Source of the DNA: Eleginops maclovinus
Lineage: Eukaryota; Chordata; Actinopteri; Perciformes; Eleginopidae
Direction of reading: 5' to 3'
Assembly (NCBI RefSeq): GCF_036324505.1
Contig: NC_086362.1
Span: 5,763,043-5,827,042 of the forward strand
Length of the DNA stretch: 64,000 nucleotides
A program made the position numbers and the translations under genes. Shown here piece by piece: positions 40,909-53,760 of the stretch (position 1 is its first letter; each line of letters begins with the position of its first letter). The notes beneath the pieces were generated by a model. It had not been told where the DNA came from and did no database searches. It saw only the letters and a program-made list of their open reading frames with translations.

Positions 40909-42218
40909 GCTACTGAATGATGCTCTTTCTCCTCTTACTTAAAATGTTTATCCTGCTTGCCGACTCTTTAATACATTCTCTTTCGGGTTAGGGTTTGTGC
41001 CGCCCCTTCCTCATATCACAGCCCTTCTCTTTAACATGGGAACTAAAAGCAAAGGGCTAAATTAATACTCGGATGTTTAACAGGGGAAGCTGGCAGGCGT
41101 ATTGGCGCACATGTGAAGTTGTATTTCTCACAGCAGACCCTGGGGTTGTGTTAAGGGCCGACGGAGCCTGAACCAGGCCCTCACATAACAGCCGACACTC
41201 AGACACTTCTCTGTTTATCTGCTGACTTGACTTAATCTATGTGCGGCTTATCTACTGGTGGTCTTCTGGTTACGAAACAGACTCTGGTAAAGGTCAGTCT
41301 CACCTTAGGTCTAAAAATGTAACTTGTAAAAAGGCAGAGTGTGACTTCTGATTTCCCATAGCTGAAGAAATGTGTGTATATGTACTTCTTTGTGCTATCT
41401 TATAACTATTTGTAATCTCAAACTGATGGGTAGAGCCCAACATGCTCCTTGTTAAGTATAAAAGTGTATTATAAATAATGTGATATTTAAGTAACAAGTC
41501 AAATTGGATTAAACCCTTACACAAAAATACTTTAGGGGCCCTTTTACGTTTGCCCATTCCTGTAGTGTGATATAGGTTCTTACTACCCTTGAGTCGAACG
41601 GCTTGCAAAGGCTAAAACGCCCAACATTATTGAGCATTAGAACATAAATTAGTTTAGAAGAATAATTACCCCGAAGATGTTAATCACATTTTAAAAAAAC
41701 GTTATTTATTCAGATAAATCAGACACATATTTGAAAGCACAAATCATCCAGAAGAAAATAGTCATGTAAATTTAAATGCTTATCCTGCTATTTTGAGTGA
41801 GTGTATATGTCACAATGTTGTTTCTCATAATGTGTGACTTCTTCTATTCTATACTTTGACCTAATACGTAAAAAATGTTGTGTTACGACACGTGTCTTTA
41901 TTCTTATCATCTGCTTTACCTGGTGGAAATACCAGAATACTTGCATAAAATGATGTGACAAATAAAACAAATAGTGAAAATGATCAAGTATGACAAAGAT
42001 GTTAGTGTTATTGTAGTCGGAAGCAGTTTAGTTTTTGGTTGTTTTTAGAATTTCAATCTTAAATGTATAACCTGCAGCTAATTCAAATTTAAAAATCGCA
42101 AACATCTAAAAGCTTCATTATTTTCTAACGACACTAATCTACAAAAATAGCAAAACCAAGACTGAAAACAGAAAAAATTATGTAAACAGTGACAATAAAT
42201 ACAATAAAAGTGTGTCTC
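40909..42218. other. intergenic between two lectin genes; no gene seen
   Basis: Holds the promoter side of the lectin gene ending at 40908 and the 3' UTR of the gene ending at 42219. A minus-strand poly(A) signal for the latter may be TTTATT (plus strand) at 41705-41710. The short open frames at 41300-41970 are not protein-like. Confidence 0.5.
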
Positions 42219-45200
42219 TTATTTGTTTTGGGGGTCCAGCTTCTCGAGTCTCCAAAAAATATTGTCCCCCAAGACATTGTCGAAATGCGTTTTCAACTGG
42301 AACAAAACACACAAACACAAGCTGTTAAAGGACTTCTTAAACACAAGGCTAACCCAGTCCAAAACACACACTCCAAATAAGTGCTGCTCTTTTACTGTTT
42401 GTGTAGTGAAGAGGCTATTTCTTTTAACTTCAACTAAAACCCTGTTTTTGTCCATGTGGATATGAGACATACCTTGTTAAATACACTTTCCCTTGTGGCA
42501 TTTCCATCACAGAGGAGCGGCTGAGACGAAGAGCACATCATGGACAGGCTGATTTCCCTTTCTTCTGCAACTGGGGGGACAAACAGCTGGTGAGATATAA
42601 CGGCAATCTTGCAAGAATGTTTGTTTTGGCAACTTTTGTCTCTGTGAAACAAATAGTGGCGGGAAAATCAAGAAGGCTTTAATGACAATATTCTTACAAG
42701 TAGGTCTTCTAAAACATTTGAGAGTCGCCGCAACCTTTTTAATGAATCACTACAAAACACATATTAGTTTATTGTTTGTATTGTTGTTGACCCAAAACTA
42801 CTTATGGTGCGCTTTCATCAACAGCCAAAGTAAAAGGATTGGAATATTAATGTCAATATAGCATAACATGCTAATTTTCAGTTAGCATGTTATGTTTTCC
42901 CCATTTCAGGTTTATTAAAAGGGGACACATTGGGCCCAATTTCTGATTTAAACCTGTAACGTTTGTATCAGAACACCTTTACATGCTTTAGTCACACTGT
43001 CCCATATCCACCTACTGTCTGAAACACAGATTTTACCGTAAGTTTAGGGGAATGTTCAACCAAAGTTTGTCGGTAAAAATGTTGGTAGTTTTAAAGTCTC
43101 ACCTGTCAATTGTGACAACGTTTTTTTTTCACTCAGCTCTGTACCCGCCTTTGTTTGCACTTCGAAATAGTACTTGGTCCCTGAATTTAAGCCACTAAAC
43201 GTGTAGCTGTTTTTGTTATCCACTGTGGCGGACTGGGTGTCGCCCCAGAAGATGGAGTTGATTTTGACAGCGTACGTGACTCCTGCTACGTCGGCAGGGG
43301 GATCCCACTCAAAGGTGATACTCCGTTTACCGGCAATTTTTACTGTGAGATTAGTAGGCGGCGACGGCCCTGGGGGGAAAAAAAGAAGAAAACGGGGCAG
43401 TGTTTTATCAGATTATTGTGCAGTCATTTTAATCTTAGAAGAATAAAGAGAGTGTAAAGACTCTAAACTGAATTTCCCATGAAGTAATCCCTATTCCTTG
43501 GTCGGCCTGGTTCAAACTGATTTCACTTGCATAAGGGCTTGACTGTAACCACAGGTGCACTGAAAAAACTAAAACATTGACTTTAATTTACACAAATACA
43601 CGGCAAGCAACAAGGCAACTCACTGGTGAATATGGACTTTGTCAATGACTGGCCGTTGTGATGTCGGTTAAAGGTGTAGACGGTCACTGTGTAATTGGCT
43701 GCAGTCTTCAGGTTTGGGAAGAAGATCTCTGTTTTATTTATGCGTCTCTCGATCATGGTGTTTTCCAGCAGGAGCTTGACGGTGAAAGATACGGAATTCC
43801 CCTCGGATAACCACGAGGCATTGAGCGTTCTGTCAGTGGTGATCAATGTCAAGTTTGTAATCGGTCCAGGAGCTATGGAGGAGTCACAAAGGCATGTTCA
43901 GTGACACAGGAGGACATTGTTTTTGTAGAAGTATTTTGTAGGATATGAGTTACCGGTATTGCCGTCAATGGTAACACTGTCCCCCTCGATGGTACCATTA
44001 ACCACTACTGTCACACTGAAGGTAATCCTGGAGCCGATTGGCAGATCTGTGATGTTTTGTTCCGTTTTTGAAGTAAAAAACGTTTTGCTAGGAGGAGAAA
44101 CAGTTAATTGTTTCAACAAGCTGCTGTCATTTAAAAACAATAATACAAAATATAACCCCATTTATTACAATTTGGTCGTACTTTTTGAAGTTCCCTTCAT
44201 AAATGTTATCCCTCACAACCTGAATAACCATTTTTACCTTCTGTATGTCGTACATGTGCACAGTTTACCGTACAATTACCATTCTTTTGGGGAGTTCTCA
44301 TTCGGATTTACCTTTAAATAAAGTGGTTTCTTTCAGGTTACGCGTGGAAAGGCTACTTTCACTATGAAACTGATCAAAAAAGAAGTAAAGGACATTTTTA
44401 TTTTATAAAATAGAATTAAAAATGTAGTTTTGTCTCATCAAATTTATTAACGCTTTGACCAAAGTCGTTTAGATTTTTTCAATTTACGTTCGCAAGGGAA
44501 ACTATAAATGTACCTTACGTTTAGTAAATAAAAAAGTAAATTCTGGACAATCTTCAAATACACACTTCTCATTTATATTGATAACCCTGAAAGAGGGGGC
44601 ATTTCCCTCCGGTTGCTTCCAGTTAAGCTGCAGTGAATGATGGGTATAATGAGACACCTTCAGCTCCAACACTCTCCCAGGCTCTGAAAGAGAGACACAC
44701 ACAACATCACGGTTTACCTACAACCCCCCTATATCACATGCTTCACTGTTCAGCTCATTATTTGCATATTTAAATCTTATATTTTGAATGAAAGAAATGT
44801 CTAGCTTTAAAATTGTCCTTTATTGGTCACGCTTTGGATTAGTTTTCACTGGTCTTATTCATACAGTTTACTTCCGGGTGAGAGTTCAATCGTAGGGGAA
44901 AGTACAGCAGGTCCCATCATGCATCATTTTCTGCTTTATGCCATAAATACTCACTGGTGTATAGTGAGATCTGGGTTTTTTCACTCCAGGTGGATTTATC
45001 AACGACTCCTGAGACGACAGTGAACGTGTAAAGGTTTCCAGGTATCAAACCGCTGATGATCTTTCCCTCTGTCTTACTCCTAATCTGCGTCCCATTTTGG
45101 ATCCCAATCAGATAGAAATCTAAGTTTCCAGCCGGTTTGGTCCAGTTCAGGAGGACGGACGTTTCTGTCACGTTGGTGAATTTCAGGTTTTCCACTTTTT

Positions 45201-48073
45201 GGGGTGCTGAAAGACAGGGGAGATATAACCATGGTAACAAAAGTAAAAGTACAAAATGAGGCTTTTAAATATACATACATTTCATTTCCATTTTGCATTA
45301 TGGACCATATGAGATCAAATAATAATGCAATGGATAATAAGCATGGAAGTAATGAGCATCCCGTTGGAGGGGGCGTATTTGAATGACTTTACATATTACA
45401 TATTGTAATTCAATCTATATCCATGTCACATGTTATTCACACTTTCTAAAATGCAAATAAAGATGCCAAATGAGTACCTAGAAATGTGACTGTTTTTGAT
45501 TAAATGTACTTAGGCAAACTCCACCAAAAATGTGCATTTGCTAGGGCTGTTGTTTTTCTTTTTAAATGTGTGAAAATATATTCGTGTATTAAGATTACTT
45601 TTAAATCGAAGCATTTTCTGAGCTCAGCAAGTCACAAAATGAACTCAAACTGGGGGAAAAAAGGCATGGTATCTTTTGGAACTAACAAGTGGAGGTGTAT
45701 GCAGGTTTTACAGAAGGAGGGAAACTCACTGGTGTAGAAGGTCTCCTCTTGCGGGTTCAGGTCTCTCGAACACTTCACAGCGAACACCTGGACTGAGTAG
45801 CGGGTGCCTGAAGTCAGGTTGGTGAGGTTATATGTCAAATCTTCAGTAGAGTGTTTCTGTGTCAGCACGTTGTCGTATCTGACCTCTACGCGGTAATGGG
45901 CGATATTCCCAGGCCCCTTGCGCCAAGCAAGATTGGCGCTGTCGAAAGTCTTGTCAGTCACGTTCACTTCGCCAAAGAAACGATCTGCAGTGGGAAATCA
46001 GAGGGAAGTGGTTTAATGGACTTTTATTAAGGTTTAAATACACAGATAAGGAGTTTGGGTTATAGGTATAAGTTGGCACATAGTGTAAAGCACTAGAAGA
46101 CTACACAGAGGCTTTAACATACAAAAGGAACGCAACCATACACAGCGAGTTGCTCAGGAAATGTATAATTGTTTTCTCAATATGCAGGAGTAGGATTAAC
46201 CCGCCGGTCACTCGATGAGTAACGCTTTAATATGACACTTTAAAGTCACAGGTCATCTTTAGTAGTTACTTTTTGACTGATATAAAATAATATGGGCTTT
46301 TAAGGTGTCCTACCTTCATAACATATGGAAGGGAGGCGCTCTGAGCATTCCTTTTCAACCCACGGCCCGAAGCTGAGCATGGCAACACAAGAGTCTTCAA
46401 TGTAGTTTTCATCAGTCTTGAGGAAATCTGGCAACAGAACATAATGTGCTTCTTCTGGCCACTGCGTTATTTTGCATCGAGCTGGTAACGCTGGTGTTGC
46501 TGCGGCTGTGGTTGCGGCTGTGGTTGCGGCTGTGGCGTCAAATTCGGTGGAATTGCTTGTTGAGTTTTCTGTGGCCAATCCCAGAGTTCCCGTTGTTGGG
46601 GCGGCCGATCCTGGAGTTCCCGTTGTTGGGGCGGCCGATCCTGGAGTTCCCGTTGCTGGGGCGGTCAATCCTGGAGTTCCCGTTGCAGGGGCGATCCATC
46701 CTGGAGTTCCCGTTGCTGAGAAGGCCGATTCTGTATTTCCTGTTGCTGGGGCGGCTGATTCTTGAGTTCCTGTTGGTGGGAAGGCCGATCCTGGAGTTCC
46801 CGTTGCTGAGAAGGCCGATTCTGTATTTCCCGTTGCTGAGAAGGCCGATTCTGTATTTCCCGTTGCTGGGGCGGCTGATTCTTGAGTTCCCGTTGGTGGG
46901 AAGGCCGATCCTGGAGTTCCCGTTGGTGGGGGGACAATTTTCAGGGTTGTTGTTTCCAGGCTGGGCTTTTCTTGGCAGACAAAGTAGTATCTGTTTGGAA
47001 GGGAGGATCTGAACACAGGCCAACCAGGGTACCAGTTCTGGAAGATCAGGGGGTCCCCGTTGGTCCAGCGGAACCAACGCATAGTGGAGTTCATAGTGGA
47101 GTTCATAGTGGAGTTCATTGTGGAGTTCATAGTGGGGTCCATAGTGGGGTCCATAGTGGGGTCCATAGGGGAGTTCATAGTGGAGTTCATAGTGGGGTCC
47201 ATAGTGGGGTCCATAGTGGAGTTGCTGTTGGAGTTCTTGCGGAGTCCAATCCAGCAGTCAGACGTGAGTAACTTGGAGATGTTCTGGATGTTTTCGGGGG
47301 TCAGTGTCACCAGGTCTTTGAAACAGGTCTGACAGGACGTGGAAGGGCACAGTCAACCTTCAACAGTACATCTGCTATATCGCATCTATGTCATACTACC
47401 GGTTCTGTACAATAATAGTATTATTGTTGCCAGAACCTCACATTTACTGTGATGGAAGTGCCTTTCTAATTAAAAATCATATCTCTCTTTTGAGTATTTG
47501 AATACTGTTCTGGCTAATGTTTCAAGTATGTCTGTTTTTGTAGGTTATATTGAGTGTGTGGTACCTGGCAGTGGTTCCTGGCATCCTCCCAGGTGAGATC
47601 ACTCGGATGATGGAAGTACTCTCGCTCTGCGGCACTCCACGCAAACACCAGAGCTGAGGAGAGACATACAGACGGGTGTTTGTCGAGAAAGCTTTGAAAT
47701 AGGGAGGCAGTGAGCAGACAGGAGAGAAGTGAAAATAAATGCCATTCATGATCCCTCAAACCCTCAACTACAATCTTTCAATTTCCTAAAATCAATGTAT
47801 AAAAATATATCGTTCTTGCTCGAAAATGGACTCAGACAGATAATTGTTTCTTTCAACAAAAGGTTCATCTCTTTTGGTTTTAAACACAATCCTAGAATGT
47901 AATCTATCGACTTTGATTGACACGTGTTCACAAACTGGCTGTATTTGGTGGATCTTTAAAAATGTAATTAAAAATCATTGATAAGAATTACAATTAGCTA
48001 CGGCTTAAACGTTTTCTTCATCAAAATTAAGGTGACAGAATTTAGAAAAAAAATACTCACCCAGAGAAACCAT
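42219..48073 (-). CDS. secreted C-type lectin / fibronectin type III protein with coding minisatellites, 855 residues
   Basis: I do not recognise this gene by name. Eleven minus-strand exons join in phase: 48061-48073, 47565-47653, 46314-47328, 45730-45984, 44955-45206, 44566-44683, 43954-44087, 43624-43872, 43103-43369, 42473-42570, 42219-42296. A signal peptide (MVSLALVFAWSAAE) is followed by lectin-domain elements: LTWEDARNHC, CWIGLRKNSN, FRWTNGDPLIFQNW, and SCVAMLSFGPWVEKEC ending in ICYE. Two low-complexity tracts interrupt them: residues ~70-117 (MNST/MDPT units) and ~167-287 (TGTPGSAxPx units). Five fibronectin type III domains follow (residues ~373-797), the third split over two exons, then a 58-residue tail of unknown type (CSSSQPLLCDGNAT). 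No transmembrane segment follows, so the product looks secreted. NxT/NxS sites are many. A non-coding exon may precede it (low end 48243). An extracellular adhesion or recognition role is inferred. Confidence 0.8.
46571..46930 (-). repeat. 30-bp coding minisatellite, 12 units
   Basis: Twelve 30-bp units (plus strand reads like CTGGAGTTCCCGTTGCTGGG...) stay in frame and encode ten-residue TG-x-x-x-SA-x-x-x units rich in Thr, Pro, Ala and Gly, a mucin-like composition. The period is exact, so copy-number change keeps the frame. Confidence 0.92.
47081..47222 (-). repeat. 12-bp coding minisatellite, about 12 units
   Basis: Units of ATAGTGGAGTTC or ATAGTGGGGTCC (plus strand) encode repeated MNST and MDPT tetrapeptides. 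Each MNST is an N-glycosylation sequon, so the array is a run of possible N-glycan sites in the lectin module. Confidence 0.92.
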
Positions 48074-48539
48074 GATAGGGACTTTATTCTTGAGAGACAA
48101 ACGTCCCATGTTGAATTACTGACGGCACTCAATGCAGGGCAGCTTCATAAAATGTCACCGAGACTCTGTCAAATAAAATCTAATAAGTGGGAACCAAGTT
48201 AAATACATTCAAACTAATACGGTCCCACGTCTCATTACTCACCCAGGCTAGAGATGCATCCTGCTTCTCTGAACAGGAGGAAATGATCTCCCAGGAAGAG
48301 AGATGTAAAACGAATACACACCTGTTCCAGTAACATCAAAAGTTCATGAACAGTTCATTTGACAGAGAACACAAGACTCCATTCAACCAAGAAAGCGAAT
48401 ACGTTTTTCTGCAGGCTGCTGGTTTTGCATCCATCCTCTGAACATGGAAAACAGGATGATGTAACACGGTGTAGTGCAATAAACAGAGGTACAGAGACAA
48501 GGACACACATTTATGTTGAATAAAAGAATACAAAAACTG
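48074..48539. other. upstream region of the lectin/FN3 gene
   Basis: No coding exon. A donor-like AGCCTGG|GTGAGT (minus strand, exon low end 48243) may mark a non-coding first exon. Confidence 0.35.
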
Positions 48540-50207
48540 TTTTATGTTAAGCATTTATTTTGGCTTGAAGCTTTGACTTACAAAATGCAAATTAGTAAAA
48601 AAAGAAAAGCCATGAAACAAATGAGTATAATGAAAAATATAGAAAGATAAATCTCTTATACAAAACTAGGTTCCCACTTAATCTACGAAGACACAGAAAT
48701 TAAACAGAAAAAATGCCTTTATTATATTTTTGGCTTTATAAAAACAAAAAGTGGTTGAATTGACTGACAGGGATTGGTCACATCGAGTGCTGAGTAGGTA
48801 ACACATTGCATGGTCTGTGAGGACAAACCTTTAAACATAACATCAACTTATATTTAATGTGTTTAGACCAGCAGTAGTAAATCAATATCTGAACAGTCTT
48901 GCATGGCATAATTCACACAAAGGTGATATGTTGCAAATTTGAATTTTACAGTCAAACTTCCTCTTTTTATTTTTTTATCAACAGCTTCTGTATATAAAAC
49001 TTACAAAATCTAAAAGGGTGATCCAGCCAGCCCCTCATCTAGCTACCAAATCCGCTGGTCATTTTACAAAAACAAAATCCTAACAGTAACTTCACAGATC
49101 CCTGCAAACAGAATCACCAGCCTTCAAGAGGCAGCGCTGAGGTCAACGGACCGATGATTGGAAATAACAGGAATGAAATGAAATTACAGCTCATCCTGGT
49201 AAAAAACTAAAATAAAAAATGCATGCAGCCAAGCCCGTGAATTCTTTGATCTGGCCGTACATTTGCTCCCCTTCCCAACTCATTGTTATATCTGCGTGCA
49301 TAGGAACTGAGCTGGAAGCGTCACATGATCAAACTACCTCACGGAGACGCACAAAAGTTTGGAATTATGTAAACGTGTGAAATCGCAAGGGGATATTGGT
49401 CCCGTCAAGGTATCTGCCAGCGTAGCAGGAGCCCAGTGGGCCCCGGCGGGCCTAGTAACAGTCATAGACAAGCACCATAAGGCACGAATTTCTAGATTAA
49501 TCGTTGAACTAGGTTTTGTGTTGGCTAAAGGTTGTTGCACCATTAAACCTGCAATCAGTATGTTGCTGGCCCCCGCTGTGGCCCCATCAAAAAGAGACTT
49601 GGTCCCAAGTCTGTGTGTAAAGCTACTTGTCGCTTGGTGAAATTTGTACAGCAACACTCATGGACTGTAACATCCGTTCAAGTTCTCCAAGCGTGAATCT
49701 TAACAAATGGCAGTGACTTGTTTTATTTCAATCTTGCGGAAAAAAATGATGAAAATAGAAACATTCTCTTTAGATTTCATCAACTAAAAACAACGTATGG
49801 AGAGCGCTTTGTTAGCCGAGTGGTCAGAGCACATGCCAAATACTGGGTTTGTTTCTGGTTTGGGACATTTTGGAAAATGTCATCACCCCTTTTTCTTCCT
49901 CCCTCTCCTTTCTATACTGTCCTCTGGCAAATACAAGCCAAATGCCAAAAATAAAAACATGTGTAAAAAAAGAAGAAGGTATGCATTATAAACTTACACA
50001 TTTAAAGATAGTCAACTCAAATGAAAATCCCTGCCAAGATTAACACTGATTAAATACCTCCTAGAATACGCACATTTTAGGACTTTATCACTTTTACACT
50101 GAGGCAGGAGGTGGGTTGATTTTGGCAGGTAAAAGCGTGAAATAAACCTGATTGGTAGGAGGGAGAAAGAGAGGACGTTTGTTCACAAGATCACAGCGAC
50201 AAACTTC
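48540..50207 (-). other. probable tp53 3' untranslated region
   Basis: Non-coding sequence downstream of the tp53 stop. Candidate minus-strand poly(A) signals (TTTATT on the plus strand) lie at 49722-49727 and 48554-48559, giving 3' UTRs of about 0.5 or 1.6 kb. Open frames on both strands here (49334-50043) are not protein-like. Confidence 0.45.
49800..49870 (+). repeat. possible tRNA-derived SINE remnant
   Basis: TAGCCGAGTGG at 49813-49823 fits the RNA polymerase III A box exactly. A degenerate B-box-like GTTTGGGAC (two mismatches to GWTCRANNC) lies about 34 bases after it. There is no intact cloverleaf, so this is not called as a tRNA gene. Confidence 0.3.
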
Positions 50208-53200
50208 TTAGTCGCTGTCACTCCTCTCTCCACGGTGCAGGAGTCTCTTTCCGCTGGAAGGCACAGCAAACTCTTGTTTCACAGACACCCGGCTCTTAGT
50301 TTTGCTGTAGAGGAAGCAGGAGGAATCCAGTGAGTGATAGAAATGATGGCTCATGTGAGAGATTTACAGATTGAATGACAAAATAACCTCAGTTGACCTG
50401 GTAGTCAGACTTGATTTTAATACAATACACAGTGACCTCTAGTGGCAGGTGATCTGTAGAAGACAGGGCTGAACTCCAGCTAGAGAAATTAAGGTTTGAA
50501 CTACAGTCATTTTTACCTGTCTTTGTCCAGCAACTCCAGACCATCGTTGATTTTCTTCAGCATCTCGTAGCGCTCGCGACCACGTACCTGCAGGAGAAAC
50601 CAAAGCAGGAAATTCTTCAAGCAGAATGCAACATGTTGTAAAGACATCCAGCTTTATAGTGCATCTTCACTTACATGCAGAACAAACACATCCTTGTCTT
50701 CCTCCTCTGCACTGGAGGTGGACTTGGACTTCTTCACTGAACTGGTGTCAGGAACTGGAGCCGGGGTGCTCTCTGAAGAAACAGGGTGAGGGTTAGCGAG
50801 GGGGCAGCAAACAGGGGCTGAAATATGAAGGAATGCAAGAAAAACGTACTCCGCTTTTTGGTTTGCTTGGTGCCGTTCTGCATCTTGGTGCTGTTCTCCT
50901 CCTCGGTTTTGCGGTCCCTCCCTGGACAAGCACAGATGCGAACCTCAAAGCACCTCCGCCCCAAAACAAGCCCCCTAGGGAGGAGGAGAACAAAAGGAAG
51001 GCTCAAAATGCTTCCTGAGCAGCACCATAAGATGCCTAGAAAATACAACACTGTTGCCATGACCCGTCCTGAAATGTGTATTAAAAAGAAGTGGGACTCA
51101 CTCTGCAGTCTCGAGGGTCAGGATGGTGAGGATGGGGCGTCGATTCATGCCCCCCATGCAGGAACTGTTGCACATGAAGCTCAGTAACACAGTTGTTATC
51201 TCTGAGCCCAACTGAAACAGAAAGTAGGATTTATTTTATACAATGCCGGTTAAAGTGCATACAATAAGAGAAAAAGGTGGAAACGGGAACTTCAAAACTC
51301 CTCATCCACCCATCTGGTTGTCCGAAATGTGCTACATTTATCAATTTGCGAAGCACACTCATGAACGGTATCACAACTATTGCAGTTTCTGGACATTGAA
51401 TTTCCTTGCTAAAATACACACTGTTCATATACTCACGTAGAAAATGCTCAGAGGTCACATAGGACTGTGATTGAGTGAAATATAACTGGTGTCGTAGACA
51501 AGATCAACCCCTCAGACAGATGGGGTGAGGGAGTCCTACCTGAGGGGGCTCATAGGGGACAGTCACGCTCTGCCTCTTGGTGTTAGGGTCCTCAAAGTAC
51601 TGGGCCCTTTGGCTGCCCTCAACCCTGATCAGGTGGCTCCGGTGTTCGGCAGCTGAAAGGAGACCAGATTAGAAAACGTTAAAACGAGCTCTTCAACAAA
51701 GGGAACATTTGTCCTCTGTACATTCAAAGCAACTTCTCTCTGAAATATTTCCCTTACCGTCCTCGTTCTGGTGATGGGGGCACCTACGGACCACTTCTGC
51801 CACGTGCTCAGTTTTTTTATAAACTGCCGTAGCCCTGATGGTGGCACCTAAAGGAAGTTCCTTTCCCAACAGAACCTCCACTGGGCTGGTCTTGGCTAGC
51901 TGGCAGTACAGTTTATTGAGCTGCTCCGAAAACTGAGAGAGAGCACAGGGAGAAAGCCACACGATTATTATGATCGTGTGTGCACTTGTGGAGCTATAGA
52001 GCTGCGAGAACATATAATGACCTGAAGTTCATCCATTGCTACCAAATTAACATAGCTGGCTATTTGAAATATTCTGTCCCAAGCAAAAAACTGTTATAAA
52101 ATGAAATCATAAAGAGCCCCTCACTGACTCCACGCAGAATTAGCTCATTTTACTTTTGGTTCTAGGCCGATTGAAGCTCTCCCAATGCTTTAACTGTTTC
52201 TTATAACAGCTTTTCTTTTTACTTCATGTTGCCTGTGCTCAAGCCATAGAGCATATTCTGTCCATCTAACAAAGAAATCATTATTTTAAAAGTTTGGTTT
52301 AATGTTTAACCACATTAATCTACAGAAGCAAGTACAAAAATGTCAAATTAAAAGACCATTTTTTACCTTGCATTCGTCCCGTTTTTAACCCATTCAGTGC
52401 CGGAGGAAGACAGCAGGAACATGTCCCGTCATGTCAGGGCCGTGCTTTACAACCCCGCAGCAGCTCAGCACAGACAGAGCCCAAGTCGCAGGGGGCGGGA
52501 TTTTCAGGGCCCACCAACCTAACCTTTAATAAACTGGCCAACTGCAGCGCAGTGCTGGGTGAGTCACCCTGGATACATTAATGCCATTGGCTCGCCAAAC
52601 ACAGTGACTGGCCCTAGACCTGAAAATTCTGCGAATCGTCACAATGAATAAGATTCCCCTTGAATACCGCTGTGAGATGTACGAATGAATGGACTTTAAA
52701 AGCAACACTGAAGGTAAGATACTAAAACTTTGTACGAAAACTTTTGCCAGTGTTTTAAATGAGCTGCTTGTGATAAAAACTCAAAAAGATGAGTTAGTGA
52801 GTTAAATACACTAAAATATTTCATCCATTTAACCTTTTTAAATTTGTTATGGTCAAGTCGGTTTAAGTCAAGTGAGTTAAAACCACACAAGACGAGCAAT
52901 GACTCTACACTAATACACTAAGGATGGAAGAAACTCAGGAGCAGGAAATGGCGAAAATGAGCAGCGGAAAAAATCCTTTGTCTCCTCCAAGGAGAACCCT
53001 GCCATGTTTGGTTGCAGGTTAATCTGCTGCCCTGTCCAACTTTTCTCTAACATTTAGATTCAGCCTAAATTTTCCAAGTGTTTACTATACGAGTACAGAT
53101 CGATTTGGCTGTTGGTAGTGGTTTGTCTTAAATCGACCAAAACAAGCTTCTCAGTATATACGAGAAGTCAAATAACTTTAATGTTGAGAGCTAATGCCTG

Positions 53201-53760
53201 GAATTACTCACAGTCGAAGTGACGGACTTAGCTGTGCCGGACTGCTGAAAACGGAGCTGAAATCCATATTCCCCTGGATAGTCCGATGTCACCGGCACTG
53301 TGGATGAAGGGGGATTAACACCATCCTTGGCAGACATGTCCGGAGGCAGCTCAAATAATAACTCGTCAAACCCTTCGACCAGAGAATGGTCATTAAGGAC
53401 CTGTAAAAAAGAGAGAAATTACAAAGTTAGTCAACCTCCATTAGTAAATAGACTCAGATTGAACATACCATCATACGAGTATTGACAGAAAGCATTCTTC
53501 TACAGCGAAGTAATGTGCATGTTTACCATTAAATCCATGCTGCCATCTGTTCTCCATGATTCCTGTGGCACATTATTTACCCTTGGAATGCCGGAGATGG
53601 AGGGAGTTAAACTGAAAACCAAACAGTCACAAATTGGTTAACATGTTTTTTCTGGAGGATATTTACATTTTTTTTTAAAAAGTTACACAACTTACACGCT
53701 CCACAGCTCGCTGAAGGAGCCCTGGCTCAAAGGCAGATCGAGACTTTGCTCTTCCATCAT
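50208..53760 (-). CDS. tp53: tumour suppressor p53, complete, 10 coding exons
   Basis: A stress-activated tetrameric transcription factor acting in the nucleus. Minus-strand exons: 53696-53760, 53527-53611, 53212-53400, 51758-51932, 51540-51652, 51102-51211, 50850-50974, 50675-50772, 50517-50587, 50208-50304. Phases agree and give 375 residues. In order: transactivation region with the MDM2-binding FSELWSVL (F16, W20, L23); DNA-binding domain from about residue 88, with zinc ligands C164, H167, C223 and C227, and DNA-contact arginines R233 and R258 (human R248 and R273); the signature [18 protein letters not shown]; a basic nuclear-localisation patch (KQTKKRK); tetramerisation helix [18 protein letters not shown]; and a short basic tail ending SDSD. 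Two ATGs are adjacent (MM); either could start. A non-coding first exon lies near 54794. Ten coding exons match mammalian TP53. Cysteines at human positions 124, 141 and 229 are absent. Confidence 0.97.

Noticed and set aside
46446..47332. Plus-strand open frames of up to 188 codons
   Set aside because: They are mirror readings of the two minisatellites in the minus-strand lectin gene, whose frame carries the domains and splice sites.
49800..49870. A tRNA gene
   Set aside because: The A box is good, but the B box is degenerate and no cloverleaf forms. Recorded only as a possible SINE remnant.
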